This document shows positions 14,553 through 20,764 of a DNA stretch of 20,764 nucleotides, piece by piece. Below the pieces are notes generated by a model that saw nothing but the letters and a program-made list of their open reading frames with translations, ran no database searches and was not told the origin of the DNA. How positions within the stretch are numbered: the first letter of the stretch is position 1; each line of letters starts with the position of its first letter. The DNA comes from Candidatus Uhrbacteria bacterium (GTDB lineage Bacteria > Patescibacteriota > Patescibacteriia > UBA9934 > UBA11717), in contig DOMJ01000009.1 of the NCBI GenBank assembly GCA_003509895.1, forward strand, positions 1 to 20,764. The letters run 5' to 3'. The translations under genes were made by a program, and so were the position numbers.

Positions 14553-16694
14553 ATGAGGTCAAACAGGTTAGAAATAAAGGCCGCGAGCCGAGAAATGCTT
14601 AGAGGCAAGCCAAAAGGAACGTTTTTGACGTTCACGCAGTCACTTGAACACAAAAATGGCCACGTATTTCTTTTGCTTGATTTAGATGCTTCTTGCAAAG
14701 CCGCGCCGAGTGTTATTGCTCTCTTACGCGAATCCGTGGAACGTTTAGGACGGACATTGAGTGATAACAGTCATTTGCAACACCGGTTTGAACAGATCCT
14801 CCAATCAATTAACCAAGAATTATCCGAGCTCATAAAAAAAGGATCGTGCCCTCTTGAGAGTCTCCACATCGCTCTTGGAGTATTACGAGACGAATCTTTT
14901 ATTCTTTCCGCAACCGGAAAACTCCATGCGCTTTTTTTAAGAAAAACAGCAAAACAACGCTTTCGCGTTTTTGATCTTTCACTGAATCTCCAATCGGAAG
15001 CCGGCAGGGTCGAGGAACAAAAATTGTTTCGTGTTGTTTTGGATGGGGACCTACAAGCAGACGATGTGCTTTTTCTTGCATCGCGAGGGTTACAAGAAGT
15101 CCTCACCGTGGAGGAGATTCATCCACTGCTCTCTACCCTACCCCCTGCCAGTGCTTTAGAGGCAATAGAACAATACCTCCCCGAAAAAACACATCTTTCC
15201 ATTGTCCTGTTTCAGGTACGAGAAGAAAAAGACGTATTAACCGGTTTTGGCAAGCATACAACCGGAAAATCCAGTATGAACGCGCTACTGGAGTCCGAAC
15301 GCACAACAACATCCATGCTTGATCTAGAAAAACCTCACATACAACAAACGTTTAGTCAATTTGTCCGTCTTGTGCGGTCCGGTAACGCCATAGAACGAAA
15401 GGAGACTTTGCGACGCATTGGCGAGAAGCTCCTGAGCTTTGCACAAATTCTTGGATCGCAATTGTTTCACCTCCTGACCAGCGTCGCCGTCTCCATTGTT
15501 TCTCTCATCTCTGCTCTCTTTACACGCGGCAGCAGGCGCGAGCGGTCACTTAACAACATGAAAAGCACGTGGGGACGAACGATTAATTCTATGAAATCTC
15601 AATTTCGCCACGCAGGTCGGGGAAGCCGCGTCCTTCTCATTGGAGGCATCCTCTTTATCTTCCTCTTTTCTTCCGTCACCCTTTACACGCGTCTCCAAAC
15701 AACCACGCAAGCAGAAAAGAGCGCGCTCACGGCTACCTATGAAGCCATTCAGCAGAAGCGCGACGGAGCACACGCAAGTATTCTTTACGAGGATGAGGTG
15801 GCAGCACGTCAACTCCTACAAGAGGCGCTCGTCCTTCTTGCCACAGTCGACACACGCAAACAAACACAACAGGATCAAGTAGATTTGATCCGTGCAGGCA
15901 TTGAAGAAGAGATGAACGCGATTCGTCATATTCTGCAGCCACACCTTACCGCCATTGCCGTTGTAGATAAGGTGATCTCCACAGGAGAAGGAAATCGCGT
16001 GTACTTCCGTGACGGTTCTTCGGCTCTGTTGACCGGATCCGTCCTCACACCTACAGAACACGCAGGGAGCGAGGCGGGCTCCCTGCGACTTGTAACAGCC
16101 TACAACGATACCGTGATTGGATTAGATGAACACAATACATTTCTCGAATTAAACGTACTGACCAATCAATGGGAGCGCGTTGGTATCAATACAATTGAGG
16201 GAGAGTTTGCTGATACAAAAGACCTATTGCACTACGGTGAGCGACTGTATGTTCTCACATCTTCCAACTTGTATCGCCATCAACGAGTGGGTAACGGAGA
16301 GTACGGACCGGGAACGTCTTGGTTGAGTGATCCGATAGATTTACGTCAGGTGGTAAGCATCGCCATCGATGGCACCGTGTGGCTTGCAGACAACGGCTCC
16401 GTACGCCATCTGGACCAGGGTCGCGAAATTGGTGCCGACCTGGGGTCTATTGATCCGCCACTTGGACATGTGCGTGACGTATGGACAGCCGCAGAAACAC
16501 CCCACCTCTTTATCTTAGATCCGGATCAAAATCGCGTCCTGATCTATAACAAGGAGTCTCAAACTCTTGTGGCACAGTATGTGGATAAAGCCATCGGAAG
16601 CGCCTTGAGTATGAGTATTGATCTGGCCTCAAAACAAGTCATTCTCTACGCTCCCACAACGGTCTACACCTTCCCTCTCTCAGATACCCTTTAG
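14553..16694 (+). CDS. membrane protein with PP2C-like N-terminal domain and propeller-like C-terminus
   Basis: Protein of 713 residues. Residues about 1-235 look like a PP2C/SpoIIE-type fold: HVFLLLDLDASCKAAPS, LESLHIALGVLRDESFILSATGKLHALFLR and LQADDVLFLASRGLQEVLTVEEI (compare G-D-x-L-x-L-x-S-D-G-L). The metal-binding Asp-Gly pairs are not kept (ASRGL instead of ASDGL), so phosphatase activity is doubtful. A hydrophobic stretch at about 297-322 and a firm membrane helix at about 359-381 follow, then a helical coiled-coil-like linker (385-455). The beta-rich C-terminus (about 470-713) has repeated strand pairs (VYFRDGSSALLTG, VIGLDEHNTFLEL, LYVLTSSNLYRH, VWLADNGSVRHL, LFILDPDQNRVLIYN), suggesting a propeller. 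With one or two helices the propeller would face out or in; this is unresolved. It overlaps nothing and lies 4 nt before the HD gene. Confidence 0.7.
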   Translation: MRSNRLEIKAASREMLRGKPKGTFLTFTQSLEHKNGHVFLLLDLDASCKAAPSVIALLRESVERLGRTLSDNSHLQHRFEQILQSINQELSELIKKGSCPLESLHIALGVLRDESFILSATGKLHALFLRKTAKQRFRVFDLSLNLQSEAGRVEEQKLFRVVLDGDLQADDVLFLASRGLQEVLTVEEIHPLLSTLPPASALEAIEQYLPEKTHLSIVLFQVREEKDVLTGFGKHTTGKSSMNALLESERTTTSMLDLEKPHIQQTFSQFVRLVRSGNAIERKETLRRIGEKLLSFAQILGSQLFHLLTSVAVSIVSLISALFTRGSRRERSLNNMKSTWGRTINSMKSQFRHAGRGSRVLLIGGILFIFLFSSVTLYTRLQTTTQAEKSALTATYEAIQQKRDGAHASILYEDEVAARQLLQEALVLLATVDTRKQTQQDQVDLIRAGIEEEMNAIRHILQPHLTAIAVVDKVISTGEGNRVYFRDGSSALLTGSVLTPTEHAGSEAGSLRLVTAYNDTVIGLDEHNTFLELNVLTNQWERVGINTIEGEFADTKDLLHYGERLYVLTSSNLYRHQRVGNGEYGPGTSWLSDPIDLRQVVSIAIDGTVWLADNGSVRHLDQGREIGADLGSIDPPLGHVRDVWTAAETPHLFILDPDQNRVLIYNKESQTLVAQYVDKAIGSALSMSIDLASKQVILYAPTTVYTFPLSDTL

Positions 16695-16698
16695 GAGT

Positions 16699-17673
16699 AT
16701 GCTTATTCACGATGCGGTTTACGGTCCAACAGAGATTCTGGAACCTGTTCTTTTAGACGTGATAAACGCGCCTTCTGTTCAGCGTCTCAAACACATTGCA
16801 CAATTTGGCTTGCCAGAAGCCTATTACCACCTGCATGGGTTTTCTCGTTTTGATCATTCCGTTGGTGTCCTTCTCCTGCTCGCGCACCTCGGCGCCTCGC
16901 TCGAGGAACAAGTTGCCGGGCTTCTGCACGATGTGTCCCACACCGCCTTTTCTCACGCCACAGACTGGATTTATCAAGAATCCATCACAGAAGATAGTCA
17001 AGATTCTATTCATGCACATTTTTTGCGCACATCCGATCTCCCCACTATCTTAGAGGCGCACGGGATGACCGTTACACGCATAGCGGATCATCATCTTTTT
17101 TCTCTCCTAGAACAAGACGCGCCCGCGCTCTGTGCGGATCGTGTGGATTATACGTTGCGAGAATGTGACACATCCGTAACGCAAGCGTGTCTTCCATACC
17201 TGATGGTCCACGATCATCGGATCGTCTTTTCTGATCTTGCCGCGGCACAAACGTTTGCCCATGCTTACGCGGAGAGACAGCGTGTGCATTGGGGGAGCGC
17301 AGACAGCACCTCCCGCTATAAACTCGCAGGACTGTTGTTTAGAATTGGGTTGGGGGAAGGCGTAATCACAAAGCAAGATTTTTGGACAACAGATGAGCAG
17401 GTTCTTACAAAATTAGAGTACGCCTCTTCCGCGCAGATTCAACATCTTCTCTCCGTGCTCAAAACACCTGCGCTCTTTGAACAATTCGCCTTTACCGTAC
17501 CAACACACAAAAAATTCCGTCACATTGATCCGGATGTGTTGGTAGATAATCAGCTCGTCAAACTCTCGGAAATGGATCCGGACTATTGCAAAACGCTCGA
17601 CCAGGCGCGAGTGGACAACGCACAAGGTGTACGTACTCTGGACCTTGAGGACGTAATGATGGGGATCGAATAA
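16699..17673 (+). CDS. HD-domain phosphohydrolase, dNTPase/SAMHD1-like
   Basis: Metal-dependent phosphohydrolase of 324 residues. The H...HD...D set is present: FDHSVGV (His about 54), LLHDVSHTAFSHATDW (HD at about 77-78, with the H-D-x-x-H-x-x-F-S-H pattern typical of dGTPase/SAMHD1-type proteins), and CADRVDYTLREC (Asp about 148). The likely substrate is a nucleoside triphosphate or another nucleotide phosphate. The start at 16699 follows TAGGAG, where the TAG is the stop codon of the preceding gene. The frame open from 16618 lies inside that gene. It is co-transcribed with the PP2C-like membrane protein, so the two may form a signalling pair, although this is only positional. Confidence 0.85.
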   Translation: MLIHDAVYGPTEILEPVLLDVINAPSVQRLKHIAQFGLPEAYYHLHGFSRFDHSVGVLLLLAHLGASLEEQVAGLLHDVSHTAFSHATDWIYQESITEDSQDSIHAHFLRTSDLPTILEAHGMTVTRIADHHLFSLLEQDAPALCADRVDYTLRECDTSVTQACLPYLMVHDHRIVFSDLAAAQTFAHAYAERQRVHWGSADSTSRYKLAGLLFRIGLGEGVITKQDFWTTDEQVLTKLEYASSAQIQHLLSVLKTPALFEQFAFTVPTHKKFRHIDPDVLVDNQLVKLSEMDPDYCKTLDQARVDNAQGVRTLDLEDVMMGIE

Positions 17674-17712
17674 TCGCGGTCAAAAACTCAAAAGGCTTTT
17701 ATAATATATTCA

Positions 17713-17734
17713 CCCGCGGCAAGTGTGCCGCGGG
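17713..17734. terminator. GC-rich hairpin between convergent genes
   Basis: CCCGCGGCA and TGCCGCGGG form a perfect 9-bp stem with a 4-nt loop, midway between the convergent stops at 17673 and 17756. The plus side is followed only by TTTGACG. The minus side is followed by TGAATATATTATAAAAG. The stem is strong but the T-run is weak, so it may act as a bidirectional terminator of moderate strength or protect 3' ends. The palindrome AAAAGGCTTTT (17690-17700) lies next to it. Confidence 0.5.
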
Positions 17735-17755
17735 TTTGACGTTGTTGAACTGTGT

Positions 17756-18292
17756 TCAGTTGGTCCTGGTCACGAGATAGTGCCTGAGCTCTCGCACATC
17801 GGCCTCCGTCGCGTAGAGCCGGAACTCGATGTCCCGCTCTGTTTCCGGAAGAAAGCCGGCCTCCAGGAATCGCTGGGTGCACACGAGCCCGCCTACGGCC
17901 GTAGCCTCGATCTGCCGCCGAAGCTCCGCCTGCATGGCCAACACGATCAAAAACAAGCACTCTTCCGCTTGATTGAGGAGCGGTTCCACATCCCTTGTGA
18001 AGATCGCCTCATCCCTGTACACCAAGTCCATGGAGACCTGATTGGCGCGGTTCTGCACGAACTGGGTACGTATAGAAAGGCTGTAGCTTGCGTCCTTGCA
18101 GCTCACGACACGCCACTCCAGATTTGCGAACCCATGCGAGAAATCTTCCTTGACAGCCTGCGACATGTCCGACGGCACGATCCCCGAAACAAGGAACCGA
18201 CCACCGATCGACCCGTCGTCGCTCATCTCGGCAGATCCTGAAACACAGATCCCCCAACGCTCATGCAACAATTGATCTACGAGTGCCACCAT
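17756..18292 (-). CDS. 178-residue orphan protein of unknown function
   Basis: Not recognised. It starts MVALVDQLLHERWGICVSGS, with a very good ribosome binding site (AAGGAGGTGCACT before ATG), unlike most genes here. The chain is predicted soluble, with no signal peptide or membrane helix. Strand-like parts (GGRFLVSGIVPSD, LEWRVVSCKDASYSLSI, VSMDLVYRDEAIF) in the first half give way to helices (DVEPLLNQAEECLFLIVLAMQAELRRQIEA). The end is FRLYATEADVRELRHYLV. Codons are richer in G/C than those of its neighbours, suggesting transfer or unusual selection. It is monocistronic: its own promoter with an operator-like repeat and its own hairpin at 17713-17734. It diverges from rplJ. A regulated accessory or stress protein is conceivable, but nothing in the sequence fixes a role. 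Confidence 0.75.
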   Translation of the reverse strand: MVALVDQLLHERWGICVSGSAEMSDDGSIGGRFLVSGIVPSDMSQAVKEDFSHGFANLEWRVVSCKDASYSLSIRTQFVQNRANQVSMDLVYRDEAIFTRDVEPLLNQAEECLFLIVLAMQAELRRQIEATAVGGLVCTQRFLEAGFLPETERDIEFRLYATEADVRELRHYLVTRTN

Positions 18293-18312
18293 AGTGCACC
18301 TCCTTCATTTGC

Positions 18313-18351
18313 AAGGTATCAACAAGGTGGGTAGCCGTCAATCCGCTACCC
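18313..18351 (-). promoter_or_regulatory. promoter and operator-like inverted repeat of the orphan gene
   Basis: On the minus strand TTGACG (18336-18341) and TACCTT (18313-18318) are separated by 17 nt, with a TGn extension before the -10. The -35 box lies exactly inside the 9-nt centre of a perfect 7-bp inverted repeat, GGGTAGC (18329-18335) and GCTACCC (18345-18351). A dimeric regulator bound there would block RNA polymerase. Confidence 0.65.
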
Positions 18352-18390
18352 ATTCCCCATCAACTATGAACCATCGCCCATTTCTCCTAC

Positions 18391-18419
18391 TTGACAGCCC
18401 CCGACAATCCCTCTATACT
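18391..18419 (+). promoter_or_regulatory. consensus promoter of rplJ-rplL
   Basis: A perfect TTGACA at 18391-18396, a 17-nt spacer, and TATACT at 18414-18419. The start is expected near 18426, so the transcript carries about 185 nt of leader before rplJ. Confidence 0.9.
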
Positions 18420-18426
18420 CCGCTTA

Positions 18427-18480
18427 ACCTTAACCGGAGACAACGGCTGCCTGAAAAGGCTTAATTGGCCGTCGAGGTAG
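18427..18480 (+). promoter_or_regulatory. ribosomal protein L10 leader (autoregulatory RNA)
   Basis: The segment with CCGGAGACAACGGC, then GGCTTAATTGGCC and GTCGAGGT, has the form of the L10 leader of other bacteria: an AACC...GAGAC-A bulge, a small hairpin, TTAAT, then GCCGTCGAGGT closing the kink-turn. L10(L12) bound here represses its own operon. Recognition is from motif memory, not from a covariance search. Confidence 0.75.
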
Positions 18481-18491
18481 AGAATCGTATA

Positions 18492-18505
18492 AAATCCTAG
18501 GATTT
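18492..18505 (+). repeat. 14-nt perfect palindrome in the rplJ leader
   Basis: AAATCCTAGGATTT lies between the L10 leader core and the attenuator hairpin. It could be part of an antiterminator/terminator switch or a protein site. No other copy was noticed in the window. Confidence 0.4.
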
Positions 18506-18525
18506 ACACGCGTTTCTTCCGATGT

Positions 18526-18552
18526 CTGTGGTTTAGGGCCACAGGTTTTTTT
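18526..18552 (+). terminator. attenuator-like terminator in the rplJ leader
   Basis: CTGTGG (18526-18531) pairs with CCACAG (18539-18544) over a 7-nt loop, followed by GTTTTTTT. It sits downstream of the L10 leader and 57 nt before rplJ. L10 binding may therefore favour premature termination, as in Firmicute L10 leaders, rather than act only on translation. Confidence 0.7.
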
Positions 18553-18609
18553 AATTAGAAGTGGGATTCGGGAGGTTCTCTTACCCGTTTTCTTCAACTC
18601 GTAGATGGT

Positions 18610-19134
18610 ATGGCAAAAACACGTGCTCAAAAAGAGCAGATGATTGCCGACCTGACGGACAAGTTCTCAAAGACCAAATCCGTGGTGTTCGCAGAGTTTT
18701 CCGGAGTTCCCGTCCTTGCGATGGATAAACTCCGCAAGCAGGCACGCGATGAAAACATTGCCGTGTCCGTCTCAAAAAAGACTCTCATGAACATTGCGGC
18801 GCAACAGGCAGGCTGGACCGGTGTGGATACGGCACAGCTTCCAAATAGCGTGGTCACCCTTCTGGGGTATGAGGACGAGGTACTCCCTGCAAAGTTGGTC
18901 GCAGCTTTTGCCAAGGGACAGGCCGGTGTCCAGATTGTCGGTGGCGTGCTCGAGGGAGCGTATGCTTCCGCCGACCAAATGATTGCCTTGTCGCAGCTTC
19001 CTGGAAAGCAGGAGTTGTACGCAAAGCTCGTTGGTTCTATCAATGCCCCCGTCTCCGGTTTCGTCAATGTATTGGCAGGCAACATTCGTGGTCTTCTCTA
19101 CGCATTGAACGCGATTCGGGAACAAAAGGCATAA
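18610..19134 (+). CDS. rplJ: 50S ribosomal protein L10
   Basis: Base of the ribosomal stalk that holds the L7/L12 dimers. The 174-residue product starts MAKTRAQKEQMIADLTDKF, with VVFAEFSGVPV, a KKTLMNIAA segment, and the region FAKGQAGVQIVGGVLEGAY. The C-terminal helix, GFVNVLAGNIRGLLYALNAI, binds L12. Length is normal (165-175). No Shine-Dalgarno is visible just before the ATG; GGGAGG at about 18568 is too distant. Leader control is described separately. Neighbouring rpoB or rplA/rplK, often linked to this operon, are not in the window, so the unit is limited to rplJ-rplL. Confidence 0.96.
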   Translation: MAKTRAQKEQMIADLTDKFSKTKSVVFAEFSGVPVLAMDKLRKQARDENIAVSVSKKTLMNIAAQQAGWTGVDTAQLPNSVVTLLGYEDEVLPAKLVAAFAKGQAGVQIVGGVLEGAYASADQMIALSQLPGKQELYAKLVGSINAPVSGFVNVLAGNIRGLLYALNAIREQKA

Positions 19135-19189
19135 CCCGGGTTGGTTCCTACCGCCCGCATTTATTCGACTATTCTAAGCCCCCCTATAT

Positions 19190-19618
19190 ATGGCAGATGA
19201 AGTAACAACAGAGGTAGCAGCCGAGGAAAAGGCCGCTGTACCTGCAAAGTTTGCATCCCTTGTTGAAACAATTGAGCAACTTTCCGTTTTGGATCTTGCT
19301 GAGTTGGTAAAAGTTTTGGAAGAAAAGTTTGGTGTGAGTGCCGCAGCTCCTATGATGATGGGTGGCATGATGCCAGCCGCTGGAGATGCCGGTGCCGCTG
19401 CAGAAAAAACGTCTTTCGACGTTGAATTGTCCGCCGTTGGCGAGAGCAAAATTAACGTGATCAAAGCCGTAAAAGACCTTCTTGGACTTGGCTTGAAAGA
19501 GGCAAAGGATCTCGTAGACGGAGCGCCTGCTATGCTCAAGACAGGTGTTGCCAAGGACGAGGCCGAAGCCATCAAAGCAAAAATCACAGAAGCCGGTGGT
19601 GCCGTTACTCTCAAGTAA
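19190..19618 (+). CDS. rplL: 50S ribosomal protein L7/L12
   Basis: Stalk protein that recruits translation GTPases. The N-terminal dimerisation domain (LVETIEQLSVLDLAELVKVLEEKFGVSAAA, about residues 24-53) is followed by a hinge rich in Met, Gly and Ala (PMMMGGMMPAAGDAGAAAEK) and the C-terminal domain (INVIKAVKDLLGLGLKEAKDLVDGAP, ending EAIKAKITEAGGAVTLK). At 142 residues it is slightly longer than typical (120-130), because of about 15 extra residues before the first helix. It lies 55 nt after rplJ, with a plain linker and no obvious Shine-Dalgarno. Confidence 0.97.
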   Translation: MADEVTTEVAAEEKAAVPAKFASLVETIEQLSVLDLAELVKVLEEKFGVSAAAPMMMGGMMPAAGDAGAAAEKTSFDVELSAVGESKINVIKAVKDLLGLGLKEAKDLVDGAPAMLKTGVAKDEAEAIKAKITEAGGAVTLK

Positions 19619-19628
19619 TCGAGCGGTT

Positions 19629-19663
19629 TAAAAAAACCCACTCAGTACGAGTGGGTTTTTTAT
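19629..19663. terminator. strong bidirectional intrinsic terminator
   Basis: AAAAAACCCACTC and GAGTGGGTTTTTT pair around AGTAC. Both strands have a T-run after the stem, so it ends rplJ-rplL on the plus strand and the small membrane gene (stop at 19671) on the minus strand. Confidence 0.93.
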
Positions 19664-19670
19664 TGGAACA

Positions 19671-19937
19671 CTAGTTAAAAATAGAAGCCACGCCCGCCAA
19701 AACACCGGCAAGCACAATCGAAATCAGAACTAAAATCAGAACCCCTACCCATATGGCAAACATCGCAGAAATGTAATGTCCAACAACCGCAAAAGCTCGT
19801 TTCCAAAAATGCTCTCCCAACAACCAACTGCTTTGAATATGATGCTCGAGCGTTGCAATACGTGCCTCCAATGAGGCGATGGATGACGCAGACTTTCCTG
19901 CTGGACGTGTAACGGTTTTCTTTTTTGTTGTAGACAT
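19671..19937 (-). CDS. small coiled-coil and membrane-anchored protein of unknown function
   Basis: Not recognised; 88 residues. A basic N-terminus (MSTTKKKTVTRPAGK) leads into a short coiled coil (ASLEARIATLEHHIQ, about 20-35) and a hydrophobic C-terminal half (about 48-86) that forms one long or two short membrane helices: VVGHYISAMFAIWVGVLIL, then VLISIVLAGVLAGVASIF. It has its own promoter and terminator. AGGAGGT directly touches the ATG, a tighter spacing than normal. Small membrane proteins with an N-terminal coiled coil are common in reduced genomes, but no role can be assigned. Confidence 0.75.
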   Translation of the reverse strand: MSTTKKKTVTRPAGKSASSIASLEARIATLEHHIQSSWLLGEHFWKRAFAVVGHYISAMFAIWVGVLILVLISIVLAGVLAGVASIFN

Positions 19938-19958
19938 ACCTCCTTTTATAATAACTGC

Positions 19959-19987
19959 AGTATACTATTGAATGATTGTTCCGACAA
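19959..19987 (-). promoter_or_regulatory. promoter of the small membrane gene, inside the end of pyrH
   Basis: On the minus strand TTGTCG (19982-19987) and TATACT (19959-19964) are separated by 17 nt. The -35 box lies within the last codons of pyrH. Transcription would start near 19952, giving a 15-nt leader with AAAAGGAGGT before the ATG. Confidence 0.7.
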
Positions 19988-20645
19988 ATGGCTTTTCGTC
20001 AAAAATCTTTTCCAAATTCTTGAGCTTCCTTCCATTTGCGATCACAACCGGAATGTTAGACAGATGTGCCAGCCTAGACGCCACCGGATCAAACGGAACA
20101 TTCATTCCCGGGTCCCACGTGCTTCCAACAAGAAGTCGAAATTCCTTCCAACTCATTTCCTTGATTTTTACGGCATCCGCGTTGGTACGAGGATCCTTAT
20201 TGTACACGTAATCAATATTGGAAACATTGATTACCATTTTTGCCTGAAGCTGTTTTGCAATGCGGACCGCTCCGTCATCCGTGGATCGTCCCGGTTTCCA
20301 GCCGGCGGCAATCACCAGTTTGTGCTTACCCATTCGGATGGTGTTTGGATTTTTTTGAATCAATGGTCTTGCCACGTCTCTAAAAATCGTTCGCAGCAAA
20401 TGGGCATTTAATCGCGTTGCGTGAATGCCAAGCCAATCTACATCATCTCGCGTGAGCGTGGTCACTTTACTTGCAGCCTTTTGATACCCACGTGAGGTTC
20501 CTCCACCTCCCGTAATGATCACAAACTTGTCCCCCTGCAAAATGCGCTTTTCTATCAACTTTCTTAACCCTTTTAAAAAAGCTGTGTCAATTTCCGTGGC
20601 AGGAACAATCATGGATCCGCCAACCGAGAGAACGTATAGGGGCAT
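19965..20645 (-). CDS. pyrH: UMP kinase, archaeal type
   Basis: Phosphorylates UMP to UDP in pyrimidine synthesis. The 226-residue amino-acid-kinase fold shows VLSVGGSMIVP (residues 5-15, phosphate loop), ITGGGGTSRGYQKAA (44-58), DWLGIHATRLNAHLL (70-84, UMP site), AAGWKPGRSTDDGAVRIA (113-130), and INVSNIDYVYNKDPRTNADA (138-157, the nucleotide-binding N-x-D-G-V-Y-x-x-D-P motif with I-D-Y). The GGGG-x-x-R-x-Y and G-I-x-A-T-R-L-N-A patterns and the short length agree with the archaeal branch rather than the E. coli-like enzyme. No Shine-Dalgarno is seen before the ATG; a CATACG element 6 nt upstream is a poor -10. A folded repeat lies 65-120 nt upstream. Confidence 0.92.
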   Translation of the reverse strand: MPLYVLSVGGSMIVPATEIDTAFLKGLRKLIEKRILQGDKFVIITGGGGTSRGYQKAASKVTTLTRDDVDWLGIHATRLNAHLLRTIFRDVARPLIQKNPNTIRMGKHKLVIAAGWKPGRSTDDGAVRIAKQLQAKMVINVSNIDYVYNKDPRTNADAVKIKEMSWKEFRLLVGSTWDPGMNVPFDPVASRLAHLSNIPVVIANGRKLKNLEKIFDEKPFVGTIIQ

Positions 20646-20710
20646 AGATTTCGTATGAGTGTGAGATGTATGGATAAGATCAAATCCACTTCCAGCCCGT
20701 CGTAACCCGA

Positions 20711-20764
20711 GAACACAGGTGTTTTGACAGACGTAGCCTGTTCAAAACGACTGTGTTTGAAGAT
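20711..20764. repeat. folded repeat at right edge, related to the element near frr (incomplete)
   Basis: AACACAGGTGTTTTG-ACAG (from 20712) pairs with CTGTTCAAAACGACTGTGTT (to about 20758) around ACGTAGC, a stem of about 20 bp with a few mismatches. The segment 20742-20764 matches 1043-1065 at about 20 of 23 positions. The first arm also matches the same place in reverse, because the core is nearly palindromic. The window ends inside the element. Confidence 0.55.

Noticed and set aside
15546..15942. Minus-strand open frames inside the PP2C-like gene
   Set aside because: Overlapping shadows without start signals; the plus-strand frame is continuous and has domain structure.
1..20764. tRNA genes, CRISPR arrays, insertion sequences
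   Set aside because: No T-loop consensus, no regular spaced repeats and no transposase-like protein were seen on either strand.

Overview
The window looks like a chromosomal segment from a small-genome bacterium of the Candidate Phyla Radiation (Patescibacteria), most likely the Parcubacteria side. This placement is an inference. It rests on the DUF4012 surface protein, the archaeal-type UMP kinase, a very short TsaB-like protein, winged-helix/nucleotidyltransferase and TrmB-type regulators, and the general lack of Shine-Dalgarno sequences. No tRNA, rRNA, CRISPR array, transposase or phage gene was seen.

Layout. From 1 to 3784 (minus strand) runs holB-like, an Asp-box lipoprotein, frr and glyS (cut by the window edge), with a strongly folded intergenic element between frr and glyS. 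From about 3845 to 4875 (plus strand) lies a stretch that no ordinary gene explains. It has a near-consensus promoter, a roughly 340-nt long-range hairpin, a 58-codon ORF of foreign-looking composition with a perfect ribosome binding site, a run of short hairpins (one with a GNRA loop), and an intrinsic terminator. I read it as one transcript of about 1 kb that is mainly structured RNA. From 4897 to 12339 (minus strand) is a cell-surface and cell-shape cluster: a membrane-embedded processive GT2, a soluble GT2, a DUF4012 protein, MreB, a GT4 glycosyltransferase and a TrmB-type regulator. From 12397 to 14467 (minus strand) are a terminator, an MscS/TM-helix channel-like protein, acylphosphatase, the short TsaB-like protein and a winged-helix regulator.

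Divergent from that regulator, 14553 to 17673 (plus strand) encodes a large membrane protein with a PP2C-like cytoplasmic part and a propeller-like C-terminus, then an HD-domain phosphohydrolase. From 17713 to 18351 (minus strand) is an orphan gene of unknown function with its own terminator-like hairpin, a strong ribosome binding site and an operator-like inverted repeat around its -35 box. From 18391 to 19663 (plus strand) is the rplJ-rplL unit with a consensus promoter, an L10 leader, an attenuator-like hairpin and a strong terminator. The right end (minus strand) holds a small membrane protein and pyrH, with another folded repeat at the window edge that resembles the one next to frr.

Two themes cut across the window. 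First, several housekeeping genes start 6 to 8 nt after an extended -10 box, so they are probably leaderless. The few genes with strong Shine-Dalgarno sequences include the unfamiliar ones. Second, non-coding structured elements occur in at least three places: the 1-kb unit, the frr-glyS gap and the right edge.
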